A stretch of DNA of 44,416 nt. It comes from Rhodospirillales bacterium (GTDB lineage Bacteria; Pseudomonadota; Alphaproteobacteria; Rhodospirillales_A; JACZKS01). Position numbers and translations under genes: made by a program. Below are positions 34,862-42,296 of the stretch, piece by piece (the first letter of the stretch is position 1; each line of letters opens with the position of its first letter). Below the pieces are notes generated by a model. The model was given only the letters and a program-made list of their open reading frames with translations. It ran no database searches and had not been told where the DNA came from. The stretch spans positions 1 to 44,416 of the forward strand of contig JABGRG010000023.1 in the NCBI GenBank assembly GCA_018648445.1. Direction: 5' to 3'.

Positions 34862-36031
34862 ATGGCCAAGATTGATCGGGTCGAGATTATCGAATTCAGA
34901 CACGAGGTCGAGAACCTCGGCGTCGACTCGTCCGGTTTCGCCCGTGTATTCGACCCCGGGACCAAGGCCAACCTGCACAATTACGCAATCGTTATTTCGA
35001 CGGACGATGGATCGCGCGGCGAATACTGCGCCATGATGTGCGTCAAGCAGATCCATCTGGCGCAGGTTCTTCGGTTGGCACCTGCGTTGGTCGGAAGGGA
35101 CCCTGACTGCCGCGAACAAATTTACGATGATTTCAAACACGCCTTGCAGGCAGTGGCCTTTGTTGGCGTCGGTCCCATCGATATCTGCCTTTGGGATTTG
35201 GCGGGAAAACGGACGAACACCTCGGTCTCGCGTCTGCTGGGGCGCTACCGGGATCGCCTGAAGCCGTACGTCAGCGCCATGCGGTGCGACCGCAACGGCG
35301 GTTTGTCATCTCCCGAGGCGGTGGTTGAGTTTGCGGAAGATTCCGAATCGCGCGGCTATCGGGCATTCAAATTTCGGGGATGGAGCGAGGGCGACCCGCG
35401 CGAAACCACGGATTGTGTGGAAGCGCTGGCCGTTCGTTTCAACGGCGACATGTCGCTGATGATCGATCCGGGCGGAGATCTAAGGACATTTGCTGATGCG
35501 TTGTTCGTGGGCCGGGCCTGCGACGAAGCCGGGTTCTTCTGGTACGAAGATCCGTTCCGCGATACCGGCACCGCGCAAATGGCGCATCGCAAGCTGCGCC
35601 AATTCATCCGAACGCCGCTTTTGATTTCCGAACATGTCAGGGGCTTAGAGCAAAAGGCCTCATGGATAACGGCGGAAGCCACCGATTTCGTGCGCGCCGA
35701 TCCCGAGCTGGATTTGGGAATTACCGGCTGCATGAAAATCGCCCATCTGGCCGAGGCGTTCGGCCTTGATGTGGAAATCCACGGATCCGGACCTGCGCAC
35801 CGGGCGTGTATGTCGGCCATCCGCAATACGAATTTCTACGAACTTTGTCTGATTGGCCCCGAGGTCGGGAACTTCCTTTCCCCGCCCGTTTTCACCTGCG
35901 GCTACTCGGACCAACTGGATGCCATCGGCAACGATGGTTTTGTTCCTGTCCCCGACGGGCCGGGATTGGGCGTCGAATATGATTGGGACTTCATCAAGAA
36001 GAACGCGGTGAACGCGTATGACTTCAATTAG
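34862..36031 (+). CDS. Enolase-superfamily (mandelate racemase/muconate-lactonizing type) enzyme
   Basis: A 389-residue metal-dependent enzyme of the group that abstracts a proton alpha to a carboxylate (racemases, cycloisomerases, sugar-acid dehydratases). The barrel shows FKFRGW at 169-174 (a KxR in place of the usual KxK), and metal-ligand candidates Asp202 (IDPGG), Glu229 (YEDPF) and Glu257 (ISEHV). Also present are RADPELDLGITGCMKIA and His307 in VEIHGSGPAH, the probable second acid/base. The start was set at ATG 34862; the longer frame upstream crosses the promoter. Placement before a tricarboxylate-type transporter suggests action on an imported acid. The reaction is not determined. 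Confidence 0.88.
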   Translation: MAKIDRVEIIEFRHEVENLGVDSSGFARVFDPGTKANLHNYAIVISTDDGSRGEYCAMMCVKQIHLAQVLRLAPALVGRDPDCREQIYDDFKHALQAVAFVGVGPIDICLWDLAGKRTNTSVSRLLGRYRDRLKPYVSAMRCDRNGGLSSPEAVVEFAEDSESRGYRAFKFRGWSEGDPRETTDCVEALAVRFNGDMSLMIDPGGDLRTFADALFVGRACDEAGFFWYEDPFRDTGTAQMAHRKLRQFIRTPLLISEHVRGLEQKASWITAEATDFVRADPELDLGITGCMKIAHLAEAFGLDVEIHGSGPAHRACMSAIRNTNFYELCLIGPEVGNFLSPPVFTCGYSDQLDAIGNDGFVPVPDGPGLGVEYDWDFIKKNAVNAYDFN

Positions 36032-36100
36032 CGCGACGTGAATACCATGGACATTCCGGGTGCGGGGTGTTCTAGAATTAACCACTAAGGGAGACCAACG

Positions 36101-37057
36101 ATGAAAACATCTATCAAGCGTCTGTTAGTTACCAGCGTTGCAGCAGCCGGTTTGGCGGTTGTGACGACGGCGGCGATGGCCGGTTATCCTGAAAAACCGA
36201 TCCGTATCATCATTCCGTTCCCGCCCGGCGGCACCACCGATACGGTTTTCCGTACCGTGCAGCCTTACTTCCAAAAAGCCATTGGCCAGACGGTCGTTAT
36301 CGTCAACACCAAGGGTGGCGGCGGTTCGGTCGGAACCATCGAAGCCATTCGGGCGAAACCCGACGGCTACACCATCGGCACCTTGCAGACCAACACCATG
36401 GTTGCCCAGGAAGTGGGCCTCGGCAAGTACGCCGATGACGAATACGTCCCCACGGTTTCCATCGGCGATATGCCTTTGGCCGTGACGGTTAATGGCGATG
36501 GCAAAATTGCCGATCTCAAAGCCTACAAAGCCCTGGCTGAGAAGAACCCCGGCAAAGTCGGTGTTGCCATGGGTGTGGGCACATTGGCCCATTTCGTCGC
36601 CAAGATGATGGAAAACAGCCTCGGAACTCCGCTGAAGCTGGTCAATGCTGGTGGCGGCGCCAAAAAGAAGGCCGCGGTTCTGGGTGGTCACGTCGAAGCC
36701 ATGATCGATCCGCCTCCGGGCGCCATGGGTGCGCATAAGGCCGGTCAGTTGAAGATGATTGCGGTGTTCGACACCAAGCGTCTTGACGCGCTTCCCGACG
36801 TGCCGACGGCGCGTGAACAGGGCGTCGATCTTCTGGCTTATCAGACCAAGGGTTTCTTTGTTCCCAAGGGTACGCCTGATAGCGTGAAAAAAGTGATCGC
36901 CGACGCCATGTGTTCACTTAACGACAACACGGAAATGCAGGCCAAGCTGGCCAAGCTCGCGGTCGTGTGGAGCTGCAAATCCGGCGATGCCTATGTCAAA
37001 TACATCGACGGCATTCGCCAAGACGTGAAAAAAGTAGCCAAGCAGATGGGCTACTAA
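36101..37057 (+). CDS. Tripartite tricarboxylate transporter substrate-binding protein, TctC family
   Basis: A 318-residue periplasmic solute receptor. A Sec signal peptide (about residues 1-27, ending TTAAMA) precedes the mature start GYPEKPIRIIIPFPPGGTTD, the family signature. Later come the ligand-loop and hinge segments PTVSIGDMPLAVTV and DVPTAREQGVDL. TctC proteins bind di- or tricarboxylates and related organic acids. The start is ATG at 36101 with GGGAGA upstream. The 3' end is duplicated in tandem just past its stop codon, and a strong hairpin lies before tctB. Confidence 0.93.
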   Translation: MKTSIKRLLVTSVAAAGLAVVTTAAMAGYPEKPIRIIIPFPPGGTTDTVFRTVQPYFQKAIGQTVVIVNTKGGGGSVGTIEAIRAKPDGYTIGTLQTNTMVAQEVGLGKYADDEYVPTVSIGDMPLAVTVNGDGKIADLKAYKALAEKNPGKVGVAMGVGTLAHFVAKMMENSLGTPLKLVNAGGGAKKKAAVLGGHVEAMIDPPPGAMGAHKAGQLKMIAVFDTKRLDALPDVPTAREQGVDLLAYQTKGFFVPKGTPDSVKKVIADAMCSLNDNTEMQAKLAKLAVVWSCKSGDAYVKYIDGIRQDVKKVAKQMGY

Positions 37058-37080
37058 AGTAGCCAAGCAGATGTGCTGCT
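37031..37080 (+). repeat. 25-bp tandem duplication at the 3' end of the tctC-type gene
   Basis: Two adjacent 25-base units (37031-37055 and 37056-37080), starting AAAGTAGCCAAGCAGATG, match at 23 of 25 positions. The first encodes the last codons of the gene and the second starts at the junction that supplies the TAA stop. It looks like a recent duplication that left the reading frame untouched. Confidence 0.8.
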
Positions 37081-37095
37081 AGAAGACCTCAGAGA

Positions 37096-37129
37096 CCCCC
37101 GCTCGCCGGTTAGGCCCGGTGGGCGGGGG
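37096..37129 (+). promoter_or_regulatory. Strong intercistronic hairpin between tctC- and tctB-type genes
   Basis: CCCCCGCTCGCCGG and CCGGTGGGCGGGGG form a 14-bp stem with two G-T wobbles and a six-base loop. No T-tract follows. Such a hairpin after a binding-protein gene usually blocks 3'-to-5' decay or gives partial termination, so that receptor mRNA exceeds permease mRNA. Confidence 0.65.
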
Positions 37130-37149
37130 CCCTTACTGAAAGAACCCCG

Positions 37150-37590
37150 ATGCCACAAGACAGAAAATTCGGCATCCTGATCCTAGCGATTTGTGTGCCA
37201 CTATTTATTGAGACCCTGTACTTCCCCACGCGCATGTACGTGCCGCTTGGGGTGGCTTTCTGGCCCCGCCTTCTTCTTGGCTTTCTGGCCGGCTGTGGGG
37301 TGTTTCTTGTTATTCGCGGCAGCCTTGATGCGGGGCCGTTCGATCGCTTGAACCCGAAGGCGTTCATTGCGGTCGGGATTGCTATGGTCTACGTCGTGCT
37401 GCTGGATGCCATTGGTTATTTGCTTTTAACGCCGGTCTTTCTTTTTGTCGGCAGTTGCATTTTGGCGGGCAAAATCGACCGCAAACAAATCGTGACTGCG
37501 ACCATCGTCGCCGTGCTTGGCACCGGCATCACCTATTTGGTTTTCCATGACGGGCTATACGTGCAACTGCCCGAAGGACTCCTTTACTAG
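37150..37590 (+). CDS. Tripartite tricarboxylate transporter small membrane subunit, TctB family
   Basis: A 146-residue inner-membrane protein with four predicted helices (FGILILAICVPLFIETLYF, AFWPRLLLGFLAGCGVFLVI, FIAVGIAMVYVVLLDAIGYLLLTPVFLFVG and IVTATIVAVLGTGITYLVF). The FWPRLLL segment and size are typical of TctB, the poorly conserved small permease subunit. The start is ATG at 37150. It lies between tctC- and tctA-type genes in the standard order. Confidence 0.9.
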   Translation: MPQDRKFGILILAICVPLFIETLYFPTRMYVPLGVAFWPRLLLGFLAGCGVFLVIRGSLDAGPFDRLNPKAFIAVGIAMVYVVLLDAIGYLLLTPVFLFVGSCILAGKIDRKQIVTATIVAVLGTGITYLVFHDGLYVQLPEGLLY

Positions 37591-37616
37591 AAAACAGGCT
37601 CGGGGATACGTAAGAC

Positions 37617-39128
37617 ATGAGTTTCGATATCGGCGTCGTTATGCAGGGCCTGAACCTGGTATTGCAACCCTGGACCCTGGTCATGATCGTGCTGGGCGTC
37701 CTTGGCGGCATCATGATCGGTGTGGTTCCGGGCCTGACTGCGACAATGGCCGTGGCGTTGTTGATCCCGTTTACCTTCAACATGCCTGCCGAAGTGGCCA
37801 TGGCTTTGCTCGTTGTCGTCTACGTGGGCGGCATATCAGGGGGCTGCATGACGGCCATCCTGATCCGCATGCCGGGGACCCCGGCTTCGGTCGCGACGTT
37901 GCTGGACGGCTTTCCCATGACCCAGCAGGGCAAGGGTGGTTCGGCCATCGGAAACGCCGTGGTCGCATCTTTCTTCGGAACCGTGATCAGCGGCATTTTC
38001 CTGGTGATCATGGCCCCGTTCCTGGCTGAATTTGCGCTTAAGTTCTTTTATGCCGAGTATGCTGCGGTGTGCATTTTTGCTTTGTGCGCCGTGGTTTCCA
38101 TTACCGGTTCGACCCTGACACGCGGCGCCGTAACCGCCCTGTTCGGACTGTTGGCGGCAACGTTTGGAATTTCGGAAGTCGACGGATTGGTCCGGTTTGA
38201 CCTGGGAACTGAAAAGTTGCTCGGCGGATTTGGGTTGATGCCGGTTCTGATCGGCCTGTTCGCCGTTTCGCAAATGATGCAAGAGGCGGCCAAGGGAATT
38301 TCCACCACCAAGGCCGATATCAGCGTACTGGGAAGGGTGCTTCCTTCGCTGGAAAACATTCGGGCCAACATTGTCAATTATCTCCGGTCCGGCGTTATCG
38401 GCACCTTTATCGGAATTTTGCCGGCCGTCGGCGGCGCGCCTGCGGCGCTGATTTCGTACTCGCAAGCCAAGAGTGCATCGAAAACGCCCGAGAAGTTCGG
38501 CAAGGGAATTGTCGATGGCGTGATCGCTGCTGAAACGGCCAATAACGCCACCATCGGCGGCGCGCTGATCATTGCGCTGACGCTAGGCATTCCCGGTGAC
38601 CCGGTGACTGCCATTCTGATTGGCGGCTTGATGATCCACGGATTGCAGCCGGGACCGCAGTTGTTCATGAACAATCCCGAGGTCGTCTACGGGATTTATT
38701 TCTCGGTCTTTTTCGGCAGCTTGGCCATGATGATGATCATGCTGTTCGCGGCCAAACCGCTCTCACGGGTGGTCGAGGTGCCCAAGAACATTCTGCTTCC
38801 GTTGTTGTTCGTGGTTGCCGCAACCGGCATCTACAGCATGAACAGCCGGGTGTTTGACGTCTTTACCATGTGCTGCTTCGGTGTTCTTGGTTATATCTTT
38901 GAGCGCTATCGTTATCCGCTGGCGCCGTTTATTCTGGGCTATCTTTTGGGACCACTGGTTGAGGGCAATATCCGGCAATTGGTGGAAATGCAGGGGCATG
39001 CCTGGGATATGCTGACGCGGCCGATTTCGGCCACCTTCCTGGTGTTCGCGGCACTGTTCCTGGGTTTCTCGATATACAGACACCGCAAACGTGATGACGA
39101 ACGGGCGGCATTGGGGGAAGGGGATTAA
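37617..39128 (+). CDS. Tripartite tricarboxylate transporter large permease, TctA family
   Basis: A 503-residue polytopic inner-membrane protein with about twelve helices. The TctA signatures GIMIGVVPGLTATMAVALLIP near the N-terminus and the repeated GGAPAALISY and NNATIGGALIIALTLGIPGDP are plain. It forms the translocation pathway, driven by an ion gradient, for ligand delivered by the TctC protein. The start is ATG at 37617. The next gene starts two bases after its stop. Confidence 0.95.
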   Translation: MSFDIGVVMQGLNLVLQPWTLVMIVLGVLGGIMIGVVPGLTATMAVALLIPFTFNMPAEVAMALLVVVYVGGISGGCMTAILIRMPGTPASVATLLDGFPMTQQGKGGSAIGNAVVASFFGTVISGIFLVIMAPFLAEFALKFFYAEYAAVCIFALCAVVSITGSTLTRGAVTALFGLLAATFGISEVDGLVRFDLGTEKLLGGFGLMPVLIGLFAVSQMMQEAAKGISTTKADISVLGRVLPSLENIRANIVNYLRSGVIGTFIGILPAVGGAPAALISYSQAKSASKTPEKFGKGIVDGVIAAETANNATIGGALIIALTLGIPGDPVTAILIGGLMIHGLQPGPQLFMNNPEVVYGIYFSVFFGSLAMMMIMLFAAKPLSRVVEVPKNILLPLLFVVAATGIYSMNSRVFDVFTMCCFGVLGYIFERYRYPLAPFILGYLLGPLVEGNIRQLVEMQGHAWDMLTRPISATFLVFAALFLGFSIYRHRKRDDERAALGEGD

Positions 39129-39130
39129 CG

Positions 39131-40033
39131 ATGAGCGAATTGCAAAAAATCGGGCTAATCGGCGCGGGGCTGATGGGCAAGGGGATCGGCAAGATTCTGT
39201 TGGAGAAAGGTTACTCCGTGGCCGTCGTGGCTCACTCCAACCGGGGACCGATTGACGATTTGATCGAGCGCGGGGCCACCGAAGCCGCAACCGTCGCCGA
39301 ACTGGCCGCCGCCGCGCAGGTCATCATCACCTGCCTGCCCAGCATTCCCTCCGTACACGCGGTGTTCGAGGGGCCGGACGGTATCCTGGAAAACGCGGCC
39401 TCGGGTACGGCCATTATTGACACCACCACCAGCGATCCGGAACTGACACAGGTATTGGCCGCGCAGGCTGCAGAGAAGGGCCTGCATCTGGTCGATGCGC
39501 CGCTTCTGGGCGGGCCAAAGATGACCTGGGAAGGAACCATCAGCATCGTCGTCGGCGGTGACGAAGCGGCCATGGCAGCCTGCAGCAGTGTGCTTGGGGC
39601 CTTCGCCGCCAGCGTCTTCCACGCGGGCGGTGCCGGCAGCGGGCACACCGCCAAACTAATCAACAACGCGGTAACGCTGACCAATTCGGCGATCCTGTAC
39701 GAGTCTTTTACCGTGGCGCAGAAGATGGGCGTCGATTTGGAGACGCTTTTCAAGGTCATGGATGCGTCCATGGCGTCAAGCAAACGCCTGCATGTGATTG
39801 CGCCGGCCCTGATGAAAAATGATCATACCAAAACCTTTGCCGTTTCCACCGCGACCAAGGACGTGGTTTTGTATTCGGGCATGACGACGGCGCTGGGCGT
39901 TCCTTCGTTGGTGGGTGACGCGACGCGCGCGCTCTACCAGCTTGCCTGCGGCATGGGGTATGGCGAGGAAAACGTTACCCGTATCGCCACGGCGCTGGCC
40001 AAACTGGGCGGAACCAGCTTCGGCGACGAATAA
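39131..40033 (+). CDS. 3-hydroxyisobutyrate dehydrogenase-family NAD(P) oxidoreductase
   Basis: A 300-residue beta-hydroxyacid dehydrogenase. The Rossmann motif GLIGAGLMGKGIG is at residues 8-20. The substrate-loop signature is DAPLLGGP, and the catalytic Lys175 lies in GSGHTAKLINN. The family includes tartronate semialdehyde, 3-hydroxyisobutyrate and sulfolactaldehyde-type reductases, so a 3-hydroxy acid/semialdehyde reaction is likely. The exact substrate is not readable. The start is ATG at 39131, two bases after the tctA stop, so it belongs to the transporter operon. Confidence 0.9.
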   Translation: MSELQKIGLIGAGLMGKGIGKILLEKGYSVAVVAHSNRGPIDDLIERGATEAATVAELAAAAQVIITCLPSIPSVHAVFEGPDGILENAASGTAIIDTTTSDPELTQVLAAQAAEKGLHLVDAPLLGGPKMTWEGTISIVVGGDEAAMAACSSVLGAFAASVFHAGGAGSGHTAKLINNAVTLTNSAILYESFTVAQKMGVDLETLFKVMDASMASSKRLHVIAPALMKNDHTKTFAVSTATKDVVLYSGMTTALGVPSLVGDATRALYQLACGMGYGEENVTRIATALAKLGGTSFGDE

Positions 40034-40043
40034 GCGCGAAGCC

Positions 40044-41414
40044 ATGTCCGCGCGCGAAACTCCGGTACTTACTGCGCTGGTGCTTGTCGGGGCAATTGTT
40101 GGGACTGTGGTTGCCGATGTGGGCGCGCGGCCGTTGTTTCGGCTTTTCGCCGCGGCTTGTCTGATTGCGTACTTTGTTTTGCGTCGCGCCGATCTGTCGC
40201 CGATTGCCCGGCGCATGTTGGCGTTGGCCGCCGTTCTTGCCGCTGCCGCTATGGTCGTCGCGGACGATCCGCTTGATGTGGCCATTGAAGCCTTGCGTCC
40301 CGGCCTGTTTCTGGCCGTGTTTGTTTCCTGCGTTAACATGCTGCGAACGGCGGCGGCGCAATCACCGCTTATCCGCCGTTGTGGGGTGCTGCTCACCAAT
40401 CAGCCGGCGGGGCGACGCTATACCCTGTTAAGTTTGGGTTGTTCCGTGGTCGCCATTGTTCTTTTGTTTGGTGTTATTAACCTTTTCGGCACCATGGTTG
40501 CCAGCGCTGGAAAATCGGGCTCAACCGCCGTGCGCCGAAGCATCCTGGCCATATTAAGAGGGTTTGCCCTGACCCCAAGTCTTTCCCCGCTGGCGATTCC
40601 CTTTGCCGCCATTTCAACAACCTATGCCGACCTGAGCTGGTCCGCCGCCGCGCCCATGATCGTGGTTGGTATGGTTGCGCTGTGGGCGTTGGGCTGGGTG
40701 CTGGATTTTGTGGGTGGCAAGGCAGCCGATACGGTTCCGGTCCCTGAGACAACGCCCGACGGGGACTGGACCGACTATCTGCGCATGATAGCGCTGATTG
40801 GTGCCCTCGTGGTGGCGGTTGTAGCTTTGAAGCAGGTGTCGGGCTTCGCTTTGGGGTACTGCGTTATCTTTTCCGCCCCGGTGTTTGCGCTGGCTTGGTT
40901 GATCGCACGAAGATGGAAAGGTGGGGTTGGGCCGTCCGCAGGGTTCGCCGTTCGCAGTATTGTCGTGGGCATGGCCGAGAGCCGCAACGAACTGGCGATC
41001 CTTTTCGCCGCGGGGGTGGCCGGGGTGTCCATCAGCCATCTGCTCCCTGCCGAAGCGATGATGCATGCGGTGCAGGCTGTTTCCATTCCGCCATTCCTGA
41101 TACCGGTTGCCATCACGCTCATATTTGGCCTGGCCGGACAACTGGCCTTTCAACCGGTGATGATTTTCATCATTATTGCAGCGGTTTTGCCCGATGCAGA
41201 CGCCTTGGGCCTTACGCCGGCGGTCCTCTATGCGACTTATTTTTTGGCATGGGGGATCGTTTCCATAACTTCCCCATTCAACGTTTGCGTTTTGGTCGCG
41301 GCGCGGTTGGCGGAAATTGATCCATTTACCATGTGCTGGCGCTGGAACGGCCTTTATGGCCTGTTGGCGACCCTGCTCGTCGCCTCCCTTATGGCCTTAT
41401 TTGCGCTCGGCTGA
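40044..41414 (+). CDS. Polytopic membrane protein of unassigned family, probable transporter
   Basis: A 456-residue, very hydrophobic protein with roughly eleven or twelve predicted helices. Features include GVINLFGTMVASAGKSGSTAVRR (an internal loop), LTPSLSPLAIPFAAISTTYADLSW, and a late FLAWGIVSITSPFNVCVLVAARL. The Pro/Ser-rich half-helix pattern resembles ion-transporter-superfamily permeases, but I do not recognise a named family. The start was set at ATG 40044, ten bases after the previous stop; the longer frame overlaps the previous gene. Lying inside a TTT operon, it may export or import a related compound. Function not assigned. Confidence 0.7.
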   Translation: MSARETPVLTALVLVGAIVGTVVADVGARPLFRLFAAACLIAYFVLRRADLSPIARRMLALAAVLAAAAMVVADDPLDVAIEALRPGLFLAVFVSCVNMLRTAAAQSPLIRRCGVLLTNQPAGRRYTLLSLGCSVVAIVLLFGVINLFGTMVASAGKSGSTAVRRSILAILRGFALTPSLSPLAIPFAAISTTYADLSWSAAAPMIVVGMVALWALGWVLDFVGGKAADTVPVPETTPDGDWTDYLRMIALIGALVVAVVALKQVSGFALGYCVIFSAPVFALAWLIARRWKGGVGPSAGFAVRSIVVGMAESRNELAILFAAGVAGVSISHLLPAEAMMHAVQAVSIPPFLIPVAITLIFGLAGQLAFQPVMIFIIIAAVLPDADALGLTPAVLYATYFLAWGIVSITSPFNVCVLVAARLAEIDPFTMCWRWNGLYGLLATLLVASLMALFALG

Positions 41415-41441
41415 TATTTTTTTGAAAAAGGAACTCCTCGC

Positions 41442-42146
41442 ATGACCGAACAACCCGTCGCTATTGTCACAGCATCCGGCCAGGGAATCGGCGCAGCAAT
41501 CGCCCGCGAACTGCATGCTCGCGGGTGGCGTCTTGCTCTGATGTCACGCTCGGAAAATGCAGAAAACCTGGCCAACGAACTGGGTGCCGTCGGTCTTGTG
41601 GGCTCTGTCACGGATCCGGACGCCTTGGCCGAAGTGGTCGCTTGCGCCATGGACCGGTACGGCAGGATCGACGGTGTTGTTAACAACACAGGACACCCGC
41701 CCAAGGGGCCGCTGCTGGACCTCACCGATGATGATTGGCACGCAGGTTTGGACATGGTTGTTCTCAATGTCGTTCGCATGACGCGGCTGGTGTGTCCGAT
41801 CATGCAAGAGCAAGGCGGCGGCACCTTCGTCAATGTCTCGACCTTTGCCGCCTTCGAGCCGGACCCGCTATTTCCCATTTCGTCCGCGTTGCGTGCCGGA
41901 CTGGCGGGATTCACCAAGCTCTTCTCCGACCGATACGCCGAGCAAAATATCCGCATGAACAACGTCCTTCCGGGCTTCATCGACAACATGCCGGTGACCG
42001 ATATGAAGCTGGAGCGTACGCCGATGCGTCGGTTGGGGAGGGTCGAGGAAATCGCCAAGACGGTGGCGTTCTTACTGTCCTCCGATTCCGGGTTCATCAC
42101 CGGGCAGAACTTGCGCGCGGACGGTGGGCTGACGCGTTCTATTTAA
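41442..42146 (+). CDS. SDR-fold protein lacking the YxxxK catalytic pair
   Basis: A 234-residue short-chain dehydrogenase/reductase fold. The cofactor motif TASGQGIGAAIA is at residues 10-21, NNTG at 81-84 corresponds to NNAG, and Ser133 lies in VNVSTF. Where SDRs have YxxxK the sequence is FPISSALRAGLAGFTK, which places Ser147 and Arg151 at the Tyr and Lys positions. So it is either a non-catalytic or an altered-chemistry member. Later VLPGFIDN and the GQNLRADGG end are family-typical. The start is ATG at 41442 with AAAGGA upstream. It ends the first transcription unit, before the sulfatase promoter region. Confidence 0.85.
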   Translation: MTEQPVAIVTASGQGIGAAIARELHARGWRLALMSRSENAENLANELGAVGLVGSVTDPDALAEVVACAMDRYGRIDGVVNNTGHPPKGPLLDLTDDDWHAGLDMVVLNVVRMTRLVCPIMQEQGGGTFVNVSTFAAFEPDPLFPISSALRAGLAGFTKLFSDRYAEQNIRMNNVLPGFIDNMPVTDMKLERTPMRRLGRVEEIAKTVAFLLSSDSGFITGQNLRADGGLTRSI

Positions 42147-42179
42147 TATGCAATTTGCTCATTGCACTACGATCATTTT

Positions 42180-42195
42180 TCATTTTTTTTCATAG
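42180..42195 (+). promoter_or_regulatory. 16-base motif shared with the enolase-family gene promoter
   Basis: TCATTTTTTTTCATAG occurs here and, identically, at 34790-34805. Both copies lie in AT-rich spacers on the same strand relative to the downstream gene, 56 bp before the enolase-family ATG and 101 bp before the sulfatase ATG. They probably mark a common regulator or promoter element. Confidence 0.5.
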
Positions 42196-42296
42196 CTACG
42201 AAAATTTATGATCATCGTGGTCGCCAGTGTTATCAGCGCGTTCGGCGCACGACGCTGGCAGGGGCAGGGAAACCAAGCGAAGCGGGTGATTTTTCA

